Source of the DNA: Clostridia bacterium
Lineage (GTDB): Bacteria; Bacillota; Clostridia; UMGS1883
Reading direction: 5' to 3'
Assembly: GCA_017441965.1 (NCBI GenBank)
Contig: JAFSBF010000105.1
Location: 1-9,931, forward strand
Length of the DNA: 9,931 nt
Shown: positions 1 to 5,560 of the stretch, piece after piece
Numbering within the stretch: position 1 is the stretch's first letter
Layout: the number at the start of each line of letters is the position of its first letter
Translations under genes and position numbers: made by a program
Notes under the pieces: generated by a model
What the model was told of the DNA's origin: nothing
The model's database searches: none
The model's input: only the letters and a program-made list of their open reading frames with translations

Positions 1-1
1 C

Positions 2-193
2 GAGGGTGCACCGGGCGGTGAATGGACAAGCTGGCGCAGTGATGACTACGGCGCAGGCATAAACTATGACTATGTAAAGGGGAACAATGCCCACGGACAT
101 TTTGACCTTCATTTTTATAAATCTATCGGTCACAGCAGCGGCACAGAAAGTGCAGCACATCAGGCAAATGTAATGAGAAGCGCAGGACAATGA
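2..193 (+). CDS. 3' end of an unidentified protein with an HFDLHF...H...HQ C-terminal motif (partial)
   Basis: An open frame enters from the left edge and ends at TGA 191-193, leaving 63 residues. The tail contains GHFDLHFYKSIGHSSG followed by AAHQANVM and a short end. This His-rich pattern resembles the conserved C-terminal segment that I recall in secreted clostridial cell-envelope proteins (SH3, stalk or peptidoglycan-binding architectures), but that is memory of a pattern and not a firm family call. The N-terminus, any signal peptide and any catalytic domain lie outside the window. The reading frame is supported by normal codon use, no internal stop and a small hairpin immediately after the stop. 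Function is not assigned. Confidence 0.6.
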   Translation, partial: EGAPGGEWTSWRSDDYGAGINYDYVKGNNAHGHFDLHFYKSIGHSSGTESAAHQANVMRSAGQ

Positions 194-212
194 AAAGCAG
201 ACTATGCTTTTT
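193..212 (+). terminator. Weak stem-loop directly after the partial gene's stop codon
   Basis: AAAAGCA (193-199) pairs with TGCTTTT (205-211) across a 5-base loop, and one further T follows. The stem is AT-rich and short, and the T-run is part of the stem, so it would be a poor intrinsic terminator. Its position right at the stop codon is the main argument for it. Confidence 0.3.
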
Positions 213-433
213 GGGGAGAAGGAAAAGCAATGCAATGAGCGTATGTTTTGCTACTATAGCAAAACGGGAGCGATGTCTGCTTTGCTTTGCTTTGACGCTA
301 TACAGCTACGGGTAACCCAAGCTTCGCTTATCTCAGGTTGTCCGTTCTGAAGTATTTTTTCCTATCTCTATATAGCAAAGACGGAGCTGTAGCAAAACGA
401 TTTTTCAAACCGGGTTGACTACAGCTCCTGTCT
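194..433. other. Intergenic stretch with hairpins and short repeats, no gene seen
   Basis: No credible coding frame with a ribosome binding site is visible here. The stretch contains a 9-bp hairpin GTTTTGCTA/TAGCAAAAC at 245-265 with a 3-base loop, and a GCTTT tandem (three copies) at 279-294. TAGCAAAAC occurs at 257 and 390 and the related TAGCAAAG at 373. A 9-base palindrome GGGTAACCC lies at 310-318, and a long hairpin spans 377-435. The 257 and 373 copies are both followed within a few bases by GGAGC or GGGAGC, so they look like imperfect direct repeats. This could be a decayed repeat element or a structured 3' region shared by the converging genes. Confidence 0.4.
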
Positions 434-435
434 TT
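377..435 (+). terminator. Long hairpin with T-rich 3' flank between converging genes
   Basis: AAAGAC (377-382) plus GGAGCTGTAG (383-392) pairs with CTACAGCTCC (419-428) and GTCTTT (430-435), with one bulged T at 429 and a 26-base loop. The plus-strand 3' flank is T-rich (TTTATTTTCT), so it suits termination of the leftward-flanking plus-strand gene. On the minus strand the hairpin begins one base from the stop codon of the QueG-like gene but lacks a clear T-run. It may simply be a 3'-protective structure in that direction. Confidence 0.45.
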
Positions 436-1084
436 ATTTTCTCCCTTTCGGGCATACCTTCATACAAACTCCGCACACAGCGCCACGCCCTATATGCTTG
501 AATTTATTCTTCATATAGTCACTGCACGCCTTTGCATCAAATATATCCTCGCGCGACATTCCCTCGCAGTAATTGACATTTTTTATTGCCATTGCACTGC
601 AGTTTTTTGCACATATATTGCAATCTCCGCACTGTGATTTTTGTGGCAGGCATACTGTCTCGAGAGGCGCATCAGTAAATACTGTGCCGAGCCTTACCCT
701 CGGTCCGTGCTTTTCTGATATAAAAAGTGCACTTTTTCCGATATAACCAAGTCCCGCACGTACTGCTGCCTTTTTATGCGGAAAAAGCCCTGCAAGACCT
801 TCTATAGACTGACTTGCGGGAATTGCCGCTGCCTTATAGCCTTTCTGCTCAAGTGCCATCACAAGCTGCAGCGATACAGAATCAATATATGCATTCATAG
901 TTCTGTAATGCTGAAAATATGTATGTGTGGGTGCATCATTAATCTGCTCCACCACAGCATCAGAAAGCCTGAAAACCATTGACACCGCATTTTGAAGTCC
1001 TTCAAATGGCGTGTCACTGCACTTTGCAAAGCCTATATCAGATACAAACCTTTGCGTTAAAAAATCATTTATAAAATCGTTCAT
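434..1084 (-). CDS. Short QueG-like 4Fe-4S double-cluster protein
   Basis: A 216-residue protein related to epoxyqueuosine reductase QueG. Visible family marks are HKKAAVRAGLGYIGKSALFI (residues 103-122), the lead-in typical of the DUF1730/QueG region, a ferredoxin-type CxxCxxCxxxC at Cys152/155/158/162, then Cys187 and CGVCMKVCP with Cys204/207/211, enough for two 4Fe-4S clusters. It is much shorter than classical QueG (about 370-390 residues): the N-terminal cobalamin-contact region is abbreviated and the C-terminal HEAT-like part is missing. It may be an iron-sulfur electron carrier or reductase of different substrate range, so I do not assign queG. The ATG overlaps the upstream gene's TGA (ATGA), indicating translational coupling with the sugar-dehydrogenase-like genes. 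Confidence 0.75.
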   Translation of the reverse strand: MNDFINDFLTQRFVSDIGFAKCSDTPFEGLQNAVSMVFRLSDAVVEQINDAPTHTYFQHYRTMNAYIDSVSLQLVMALEQKGYKAAAIPASQSIEGLAGLFPHKKAAVRAGLGYIGKSALFISEKHGPRVRLGTVFTDAPLETVCLPQKSQCGDCNICAKNCSAMAIKNVNYCEGMSREDIFDAKACSDYMKNKFKHIGRGAVCGVCMKVCPKGRK

Positions 1085-2073
1085 ATAGAATTCACCTTTG
1101 TTACAGTTGCACTGTTAAATGCTTTTATTACTGTGCGCAGCGGATGCAGCTCGTCCTCTATAGACATTGGAAGCATTTCACCATATTTCAGATGCCTTAC
1201 AATCTGCAAAAAGAAGTCTTTACAGTCAGATGCAGATGTGTCAACCTCTCCCGCATCGCTATCACTTGTATATAGATGAGTATGACGTCCGCCATCGGTT
1301 ATCTCAATCATTCCCTGCGTGCCGAAAATGCGAACACTCTCATTGCCCCATTTTCCAAAGCCTTTCGGGTTTAAGTAATTGATACATGCCGATGCTACAC
1401 CACCGTTTGAAAGCTCCATCATCCACGATGATGCCGTAAAAAGTCCCTCGTTGGGATTAATATTTCCAAGATGCGTCTCTATTACCTTAACATCCTTTAC
1501 CCAAAGACCCGTAATATGCTCCAAAAATCTTATTGCGTGTATTCCTGCCTGACGTATAAGTCCGCCGTCCTTCTCCTCGTTTTGAGGTCTTGTGCCGACA
1601 TTCAGGGGGTATGATTTCTGTACGTATACCTGCACAACCTCGCCAACCTTTCCGCCGCGCACTGCCTTGCGCACGCTCCAGTAAGGCTCAGTATATACAC
1701 TGTCAGCCATTTCGTGAAATTCTTTTCCTGCTTCTTTAGCCGCACTCAAAATTCTTTCAAGACCTTCCTCTGTAAAAGCTGCCGGCTTTTCAGCATAAAC
1801 GTGTTTTCCCGCATTAAGACAACGGATTGCATCTTCCTCCTGTTCACTTCTTTGTGGGGAACAAAGGCTAATTAAATCAATTTCTTCATCTGCGAGCATC
1901 TCTTCAAGGGTTTCGTACACCTTAAATCCGCCATTGCCGTTTTCTTCAAGAGCTTTCTTAAATCCATCTGAAACGGCGCAAACAGCCGCTATACACGTTT
2001 CGTTTTCATAATCCTTTACTCCGATTTGATGCCCTGCACTGCCGTAAAGACCTATGTTAAGCTTTCTGTCCAT
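1081..2073 (-). CDS. Gfo/Idh/MocA family NAD(P)-dependent oxidoreductase
   Basis: A 330-residue protein with the two-domain layout of the Gfo/Idh/MocA dehydrogenases, cytosolic enzymes that oxidise or reduce sugars, inositols and related polyols with NAD(P). Marks seen are an N-terminal Rossmann strand-turn IGLYGSAGH (a degenerate nucleotide loop, lacking the standard GxGxxG), the EKP motif at residues 95-97 (AGKHVYAEKPAAF) and GGLIRQAGIH ending at His179, matching the catalytic-type GxH position. The substrate cannot be told from sequence. The start ATG is preceded by AGGTAGGA, which overlaps the TGA of the upstream gene only 10 bases away. The 3' end overlaps the QueG-like gene by ATGA. The three genes therefore look like one transcript. 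Confidence 0.85.
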   Translation of the reverse strand: MDRKLNIGLYGSAGHQIGVKDYENETCIAAVCAVSDGFKKALEENGNGGFKVYETLEEMLADEEIDLISLCSPQRSEQEEDAIRCLNAGKHVYAEKPAAFTEEGLERILSAAKEAGKEFHEMADSVYTEPYWSVRKAVRGGKVGEVVQVYVQKSYPLNVGTRPQNEEKDGGLIRQAGIHAIRFLEHITGLWVKDVKVIETHLGNINPNEGLFTASSWMMELSNGGVASACINYLNPKGFGKWGNESVRIFGTQGMIEITDGGRHTHLYTSDSDAGEVDTSASDCKDFFLQIVRHLKYGEMLPMSIEDELHPLRTVIKAFNSATVTKVNSI

Positions 2074-2083
2074 TTATCCTACC

Positions 2084-3259
2084 TCACACAAAATCTGAAA
2101 ATGTTTCTGACAAATCAAGATAACATTCCACCGATTTTTCAAAAAGTCCGTCTGCATATAAAAGACCATCCTCTATACGTCGTACACTTTCCTTAATACC
2201 CTTAATCTCAAACTCTTTTTGAATTTGATTTATCATTCGCGTATGAACTGCCGTCGCCTCTACACCGCACGGTCCGTCTGACATATCGCCATTTAAAATG
2301 GCATCTACAGCCACGTGCAGTTTTTTACACGCATTCTCATTGGGGTTTCCGTATAGGGCCTTTCTGCCGTCACTATATACAGCAACAATATTTCCAAATT
2401 CGCTGTAGCCTTCGGGAAGAAGCTTTCTTGCCTCCTCATTGTCCTGATTTGAATAATATACAGATGCGTTTTCAAATTTATACTCAAAAAGCGGTTCTAT
2501 CCTTTTATTAACGGGATGCGCTGCGATAAATGAGCATTTTGCATCATTTATTGTAAAGTCTATCTTTGCAGCATCAAAATTTTCAATGTTGTTTGCACGC
2601 AGAAGCTCTGCAGATACGCCCTGCGGCTCTGCTGCAAAGCCATCCTCACCCATCACATAGAGCATATTGAAAATATAGTGTGCAGCACTGTTATTTGCCA
2701 CACTGTCATAAACAAGGCTGCCATCATTCGTTTTGATTTTTCCTGCCCAGCCTACACCCCTTGCAAAGTATTCAAGGTTTCTCGGACGCAGTACTATTGT
2801 GCGCATTTCAAGCAGTTTTCCCATTTTTCCTGCAATAATGTCGCTTTTTAAATTTGTTATCGCATCAGAAAATGACCACTGATAGCCTATATAAACAAAT
2901 TTCTCCGCCTTTTCCTTTGCCTTTAATATTATATCTATATCCTTTTCATCAGAACAAAGTGGCTTTTCGCACAAAACGTTTGAGCCGTTTTCAAGTGCAG
3001 AGAGGATGTGTTTTGTATGCAGAAAAATCGGAGTTGAGATAACTGCAAGATGTGCAGAATTGTCCTTATAAAACTCGTCCATGCTTGCACAAACAGGAAC
3101 ACCCATCTTTTTAATCTCTTCTATATATGTACATCTTTCGGGATATGGGTCAACTACCCCCGCAAGCTTAATATACGGGGACGGATTTTCCATAATTTCG
3201 TGTACCATTGTTTCGCCATATCCGCCAATACCAACCAACAAAACACTGACCTGCTCCAT
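2084..3259 (-). CDS. Gfo/Idh/MocA family oxidoreductase, first gene of the operon
   Basis: A 391-residue homologue of the next gene's family, with a canonical dinucleotide-binding loop VGIGGYG (GxGxxG at residues 10-15), a beta-strand acid (VVDPYP, Asp37) and CEKPL with EKP at residues 98-100. His194 in NNSAAHYIFNML is in the region of the usual catalytic His, but the surrounding GxH context is not typical. The C-terminal domain is longer than in the neighbour. Two divergent paralogues side by side suggest consecutive steps on one sugar or polyol-type substrate, which is an inference. GAGG about 8 bases before the ATG supports the start. An AT-rich leader with an inverted repeat and a possible promoter lies at 3275-3321. 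Confidence 0.85.
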   Translation of the reverse strand: MEQVSVLLVGIGGYGETMVHEIMENPSPYIKLAGVVDPYPERCTYIEEIKKMGVPVCASMDEFYKDNSAHLAVISTPIFLHTKHILSALENGSNVLCEKPLCSDEKDIDIILKAKEKAEKFVYIGYQWSFSDAITNLKSDIIAGKMGKLLEMRTIVLRPRNLEYFARGVGWAGKIKTNDGSLVYDSVANNSAAHYIFNMLYVMGEDGFAAEPQGVSAELLRANNIENFDAAKIDFTINDAKCSFIAAHPVNKRIEPLFEYKFENASVYYSNQDNEEARKLLPEGYSEFGNIVAVYSDGRKALYGNPNENACKKLHVAVDAILNGDMSDGPCGVEATAVHTRMINQIQKEFEIKGIKESVRRIEDGLLYADGLFEKSVECYLDLSETFSDFV

Positions 3260-3274
3260 TTTTAACGCCTCGCT

Positions 3275-3321
3275 TTAAGTTTTTATACGTTAAACTTAAC
3301 ATATTTTTACTTTGATGTCAA
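3275..3321 (-). promoter_or_regulatory. Putative promoter and operator of the Gfo/Idh operon
   Basis: Read on the minus strand, a TTGACA (3316-3321) is followed after 17 bases by a weak -10, TAAGTT (3293-3298). Overlapping the -10 is a perfect 8-bp inverted repeat TTAAGTTT/AAACTTAA (3275-3282 and 3292-3299) with a 9-base spacer. The repeat could be the operator of an unlinked regulator or a leader hairpin. The poor -10 makes the promoter assignment uncertain. Confidence 0.35.
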
Positions 3322-3403
3322 CATAAAAAACATACTGTTTTTTCGTGTTATAACTATGCGGTAAACACAAAACTCTTTAAGTTAATTTTCAGGAACTTTT
3401 GTT

Positions 3404-3446
3404 CTAAAAGAAAAAGACGGTCAGAAAATATATCTGACCGCTTTTT
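3404..3446 (-). terminator. Intrinsic terminator of the DUF378 gene
   Basis: CGGTCAGA (3418-3425) pairs with TCTGACCG (3433-3440) over a 7-base loop. G3416 with C3441 and a run of A/T pairs extend the stem, with A3417 bulged. Read on the minus strand, the stem is followed by TCTTTTTCTTTT. It lies a few bases past the TAA at 3455-3457, so it fits a terminator for that gene. Confidence 0.8.
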
Positions 3447-3454
3447 CTTAAATT

Positions 3455-3673
3455 TTAGTGAGAATGTGCCCTTGTTTCCTTTACCGGAAGCTTTTCCTTG
3501 AAAAGCAGTGTAATGCACCAAAGCCCTGCAAGACCTATTACAGTATAAATAATTCTGCTTAAAACGGCTGTCTGACCTCCGCAAAGAAGTGCAACAAGGT
3601 CAACACCGAAAAGTCCTATAGAGCCCCAGTTAACAGCACCGAGTATAGCTAATACCAAAGCTGTATTATCCAT
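3455..3673 (-). CDS. DUF378 family small membrane protein
   Basis: A 72-residue protein with two hydrophobic segments: about residues 5-33, containing NWGSIGLFGVDLVA, and about residues 40-58, containing RIIYTVIGLAGLW. The INWG-GLF-xDLVA-GG...SRIIY-GLAGL pattern is the signature of DUF378, a family of small integral membrane proteins of unknown role. The hydrophilic tail ends in His-Ser-His. I place the start at the ATG 3671-3673 and not at the in-frame GTG 9 bases upstream, because AAGGAG (3682-3687) abuts that GTG but stands 8 bases from the ATG. It is monocistronic, with its own terminator. Confidence 0.85.
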   Translation of the reverse strand: MDNTALVLAILGAVNWGSIGLFGVDLVALLCGGQTAVLSRIIYTVIGLAGLWCITLLFKEKLPVKETRAHSH

Positions 3674-3694
3674 TAAAATCACTCCTTCACTGTC

Positions 3695-3700
3695 ATTATA
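3695..3700 (-). promoter_or_regulatory. Putative -10 box of the DUF378 gene
   Basis: A perfect TATAAT is read on the minus strand 21 bases before the start codon. No convincing -35 lies 16-18 bases further upstream; the nearest similar hexamer, TTGAAA at 3727-3732, is 26 bases away. Support is therefore only the -10 and its position. Confidence 0.35.
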
Positions 3701-3749
3701 GTCATATTCATCGAATTTTATTCATTTTTCAAAATTTTCGAACAAATGT

Positions 3750-3778
3750 TTGCATTTTGACAAAATTTATGATATACT
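3750..3778 (+). promoter_or_regulatory. Putative extended -10 promoter of the SLOG gene
   Basis: TGATATACT gives an extended -10 (TGn plus TATACT, 3773-3778), with a weak TTGCAT 17 bases upstream (3750-3755). This would start transcription near 3785, giving a leader of about 18 bases that just includes the ribosome binding site. A TTGACA at 3757-3762 could instead pair with TATATC at 3780-3785, but the transcript would then start inside the ribosome binding site. Confidence 0.4.
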
Positions 3779-3802
3779 TTATATCAAAGGAAAGTGATAT
3801 TA

Positions 3803-4315
3803 ATGTTTTGTTGTTTTACGGGGCATCGTCCCGAATCTCTTAAAATAGCATTTGACGATAGTAACCCTCGCTTCAATGCACTTAAATGCGTAATTTCAGA
3901 TATAATTGATCAGGCGATAAGCGATGGCTATACAGATTTTTACTGCGGAATGGCACGTGGGATAGATATGCTCTGTGCCACACTGGTACTTGATAAAGCA
4001 AAGGATAATCCGTCTCTTCATCTGCACGCCGTTCTTCCCTGCCCCAATCAGTGCGACGGATGGATCGAAAAGGATATAAAAAAATATGAGGAAATTTTAT
4101 CACAGTGCACCACCAAAACTGTAATGAGTCCTTTTTATTCACGTGAATGTATGCTTGCACGAAACCGTTTTATGGTGGATAATTCAGGGCGCACCATTGC
4201 CGTATGGAACGGATTTTACCGTGGCGGCACAGCATATACGGTGCGCTATGCAAAAAAACAGATGAAAGAAATTTTTCTGATAAGACCTTCAGACTTATCC
4301 GTTACTGAAATATAA
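3803..4315 (+). CDS. SLOG family protein, DUF1273/YpsA-like
   Basis: A 170-residue protein matching the YpsA-type branch (DUF1273) of the SLOG superfamily, Rossmann-like proteins thought to bind nucleotide-derived ligands. Seen in order: TGHRP near the N-terminus (residues 6-10), FYCGMARGIDMLCA, the ligand-loop region, AVLPCPNQ, a downstream arginine-rich stretch CMLARNRFMVD, and AVWNGFYRGGTAYTVRYA with the GGT turn. Bacillus YpsA affects cell division, but that role cannot be transferred here. ATG 3803 is preferred over the in-frame GTG 3794, because AAAGGA at 3786-3791 leaves only 2 bases to the GTG. It is convergent with trxB and shares its terminator. Confidence 0.85.
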   Translation: MFCCFTGHRPESLKIAFDDSNPRFNALKCVISDIIDQAISDGYTDFYCGMARGIDMLCATLVLDKAKDNPSLHLHAVLPCPNQCDGWIEKDIKKYEEILSQCTTKTVMSPFYSRECMLARNRFMVDNSGRTIAVWNGFYRGGTAYTVRYAKKQMKEIFLIRPSDLSVTEI

Positions 4316-4354
4316 CGAAAAAAGATAGCAAAAACTGCTATCTTTTTTCGTTAT
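4312..4354. terminator. Perfect bidirectional terminator between SLOG gene and trxB
   Basis: Positions 4312-4330 are perfectly complementary to 4336-4354 (19 bp) around a 5-base AAAAC loop. The core GATAGCA/TGCTATC is flanked by A6 and T6, so each strand reads a stem followed by a T-run. The left arm includes the TAA of the SLOG gene, and the right arm ends on the first base of the trxB stop triplet. One sequence thus terminates both convergent transcripts. Confidence 0.9.
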
Positions 4355-5265
4355 CAAAAATTATCTTTTATATAATCACACGCCGCCAGCGCCGCTACTG
4401 CACCGTCTGCTGCAGCGGTTGATACCTGCCTGATTTTTTTGCTGCGGCAATCACCCGCAACAAAAATTCCCTCTGTCTTAGTCAGGCATTCCTCCGTTGA
4501 AGCGGCATATCCACGCTCGTCAAGCTTAAGAACATTGGCAAAGCTTTCATTCTGCGGAAGTAATCCTATGGCAATAAACATACCGTCAAGGGAAATGCTT
4601 TTTGTTTCACCCGAAGAAGTTTTCTTAATAACGATACCCTCAAGTTCGCTATCACCCAAAAGCTCCTCAACAATGCTGCCCGTTATTACCTCAACATTTT
4701 CCTTTTGCTCAAGCTGCTTGGAAAGCTTATCCTCCCCCGTAAGGTAATCAAGGTTTTGAATTACATAAACCTTCTTTGCCAAATCGGAAAGGAGCAATGC
4801 CTCCTGAAGCGCAGAGTTTCCACCGCCGATTACCGCAACGGTCTTATTTTCATAAAATGCACCGTCGCAAACGGCACAAAACGATATTCCCTCGCCGACA
4901 AAGTTTTCTTCCCCGGGAAGACCGAGCATTCTGTGCTTTGCACCCGTTGCTATAATTACTGCCTTTGCAGTATATTCTTCGCCGTCCTCGGTAACTACCG
5001 TCTTTGTCTTGCCGTCTATTATCTTTGTAACCTCTGTGCATTCTGTATCTGCGCCCTGCTCGAGCACCTGCTCAACCAGTTTTTCGGCAAATTCATTTCC
5101 CGTCAGGCTCAAAAATCCGGGGATGTTTTCAACCTTTGGTGAATATGTTATTTGTCCGCCAAAGCTGCCTTTTTCTATTACCAGAACAGTTTTATTTGCC
5201 CTTAATGCATAAAGGGCGGCGGTGAGCCCCGCAGGGCCACCGCCAACAATTACAATATCATACAT
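4354..5265 (-). CDS. trxB: Thioredoxin reductase-like flavoprotein with atypical nucleotide-binding site
   Basis: A 303-residue low-molecular-weight thioredoxin-disulfide reductase, a cytosolic FAD enzyme that passes electrons to a redoxin. Seen: FAD loop VGGGPAGLTAA (residues 8-17), redox pair CAVC at Cys130 and Cys133 followed by DG, a second nucleotide loop IGGGNSALQEA (146-156), and the C-terminal FAD motif GIFVAGDCRSKKIRQVSTAA. The HRRxxxR segment that grips the NADPH 2'-phosphate in standard TrxB is replaced by VIQNLDYLTG (168-176). This suggests NADH, ferredoxin or another donor. GAGGG upstream supports the ATG. It lies downstream of nrdD with its fused redoxin, its likely partner, but is separated from it by a MITE-like element. 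Confidence 0.9.
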   Translation of the reverse strand: MYDIVIVGGGPAGLTAALYALRANKTVLVIEKGSFGGQITYSPKVENIPGFLSLTGNEFAEKLVEQVLEQGADTECTEVTKIIDGKTKTVVTEDGEEYTAKAVIIATGAKHRMLGLPGEENFVGEGISFCAVCDGAFYENKTVAVIGGGNSALQEALLLSDLAKKVYVIQNLDYLTGEDKLSKQLEQKENVEVITGSIVEELLGDSELEGIVIKKTSSGETKSISLDGMFIAIGLLPQNESFANVLKLDERGYAASTEECLTKTEGIFVAGDCRSKKIRQVSTAAADGAVAALAACDYIKDNF

Positions 5266-5284
5266 AATTTTCCCTCTTTTTTCT

Positions 5285-5311
5285 TAGCCGAAAGAGAGTA
5301 ATCCAAACTCG
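5285..5311 (+). repeat. Left terminal inverted repeat of the MITE-like element
   Basis: This 27-base repeat is the inverse of 5534-5560, with differences at positions 14 and 21 only. It begins TAGCCGAAAGAG and ends AACTCG. The trxB ribosome binding site starts about 10 bases outside it. Confidence 0.8.
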
Positions 5312-5418
5312 ATTTTTAGAGGCAGATTTTCGCTTTCGCTGTGTTAAAATACTCGGAAATACACAAAGTATTCCCTGTGTTTTTGCCTTGCGCAACCAAA
5401 AATCTGCTCTCTAAAAAT
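5312..5418. repeat. Internal inverted-repeat arm 1 of the element
   Basis: ATTTTTAGAG-GCAGATTTT at 5312-5330 pairs with the inverse sequence at 5398-5418, with a single-base bulge. A smaller repeat AATACT/AGTATT (5348-5353 and 5367-5372) is nested inside. The flanking terminal repeats and arm 2 make this one arm of a three-way-junction fold. Confidence 0.65.
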
Positions 5419-5425
5419 TCAAAGA

Positions 5426-5533
5426 CCTGAAATGGATGAAATTTTGAGTAGGTTTTGGTGCGAAGGATGCAGCAAGGCTTTGTGCCTTGCAAAGACGCCA
5501 AGCCGAAAAGTACCGAAATTTCGCCATTTCAGG
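5426..5533. repeat. Internal inverted-repeat arm 2 of the element
   Basis: CCTGAAATGG (5426-5435) pairs with CCATTTCAGG (5524-5533), continued inward by GAAATTT with AAATTTC. The apex is a perfect 7-bp hairpin GCAAGGC/GCCTTGC (5472-5478 and 5484-5490) with a 5-base loop. AGCCGAAAAG at about 5501 resembles the terminal repeat's outer end, hinting at an internal partial copy. Confidence 0.65.
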
Positions 5534-5560
5534 CGAGTTCGGATTATTCTCTTTCGGCTA
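5534..5560 (-). repeat. Right terminal inverted repeat, overlapping the nrdD stop codon
   Basis: This is the inverse of 5285-5311 at 25 of 27 positions. Its outermost three bases, read on the minus strand, are TAG, the nrdD stop. The final G of the stop would come from the element and the TA from the target duplication. Confidence 0.8.

Larger units (their letters stand above)
5285..5560. mobile_element. MITE-like 276-bp element with 27-bp terminal inverted repeats and TA ends
   Basis: The ends, 5285-5311 and 5534-5560, are inverted copies matching at 25 of 27 positions, starting TAGCCGAAAGAG. Complementarity stops right at the TA on both sides, as expected for a TA target duplication of the Tc1/mariner/IS630 type. 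No transposase or convincing ORF is inside. The interior folds into two further inverted-repeat arms (5312-5418 and 5426-5533). The right TA is the first two bases of the nrdD stop TAG. Removing the element and one TA gives GCA TAA followed by the trxB ribosome binding site, a plausible intact operon. Copy number elsewhere in the genome is unknown, so 'mobile' is inferred from structure. Confidence 0.7.

Noticed and set aside
4705..5142. 145-residue open frame on the plus strand
   Set aside because: It is a shadow of trxB, whose motifs on the minus strand are unmistakable.
5266..5557. Riboswitch (for example cobalamin) in the trxB leader
   Set aside because: The structure is built from terminal and internal inverted repeats without recognisable riboswitch consensus boxes. 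A MITE-like insertion explains it better.
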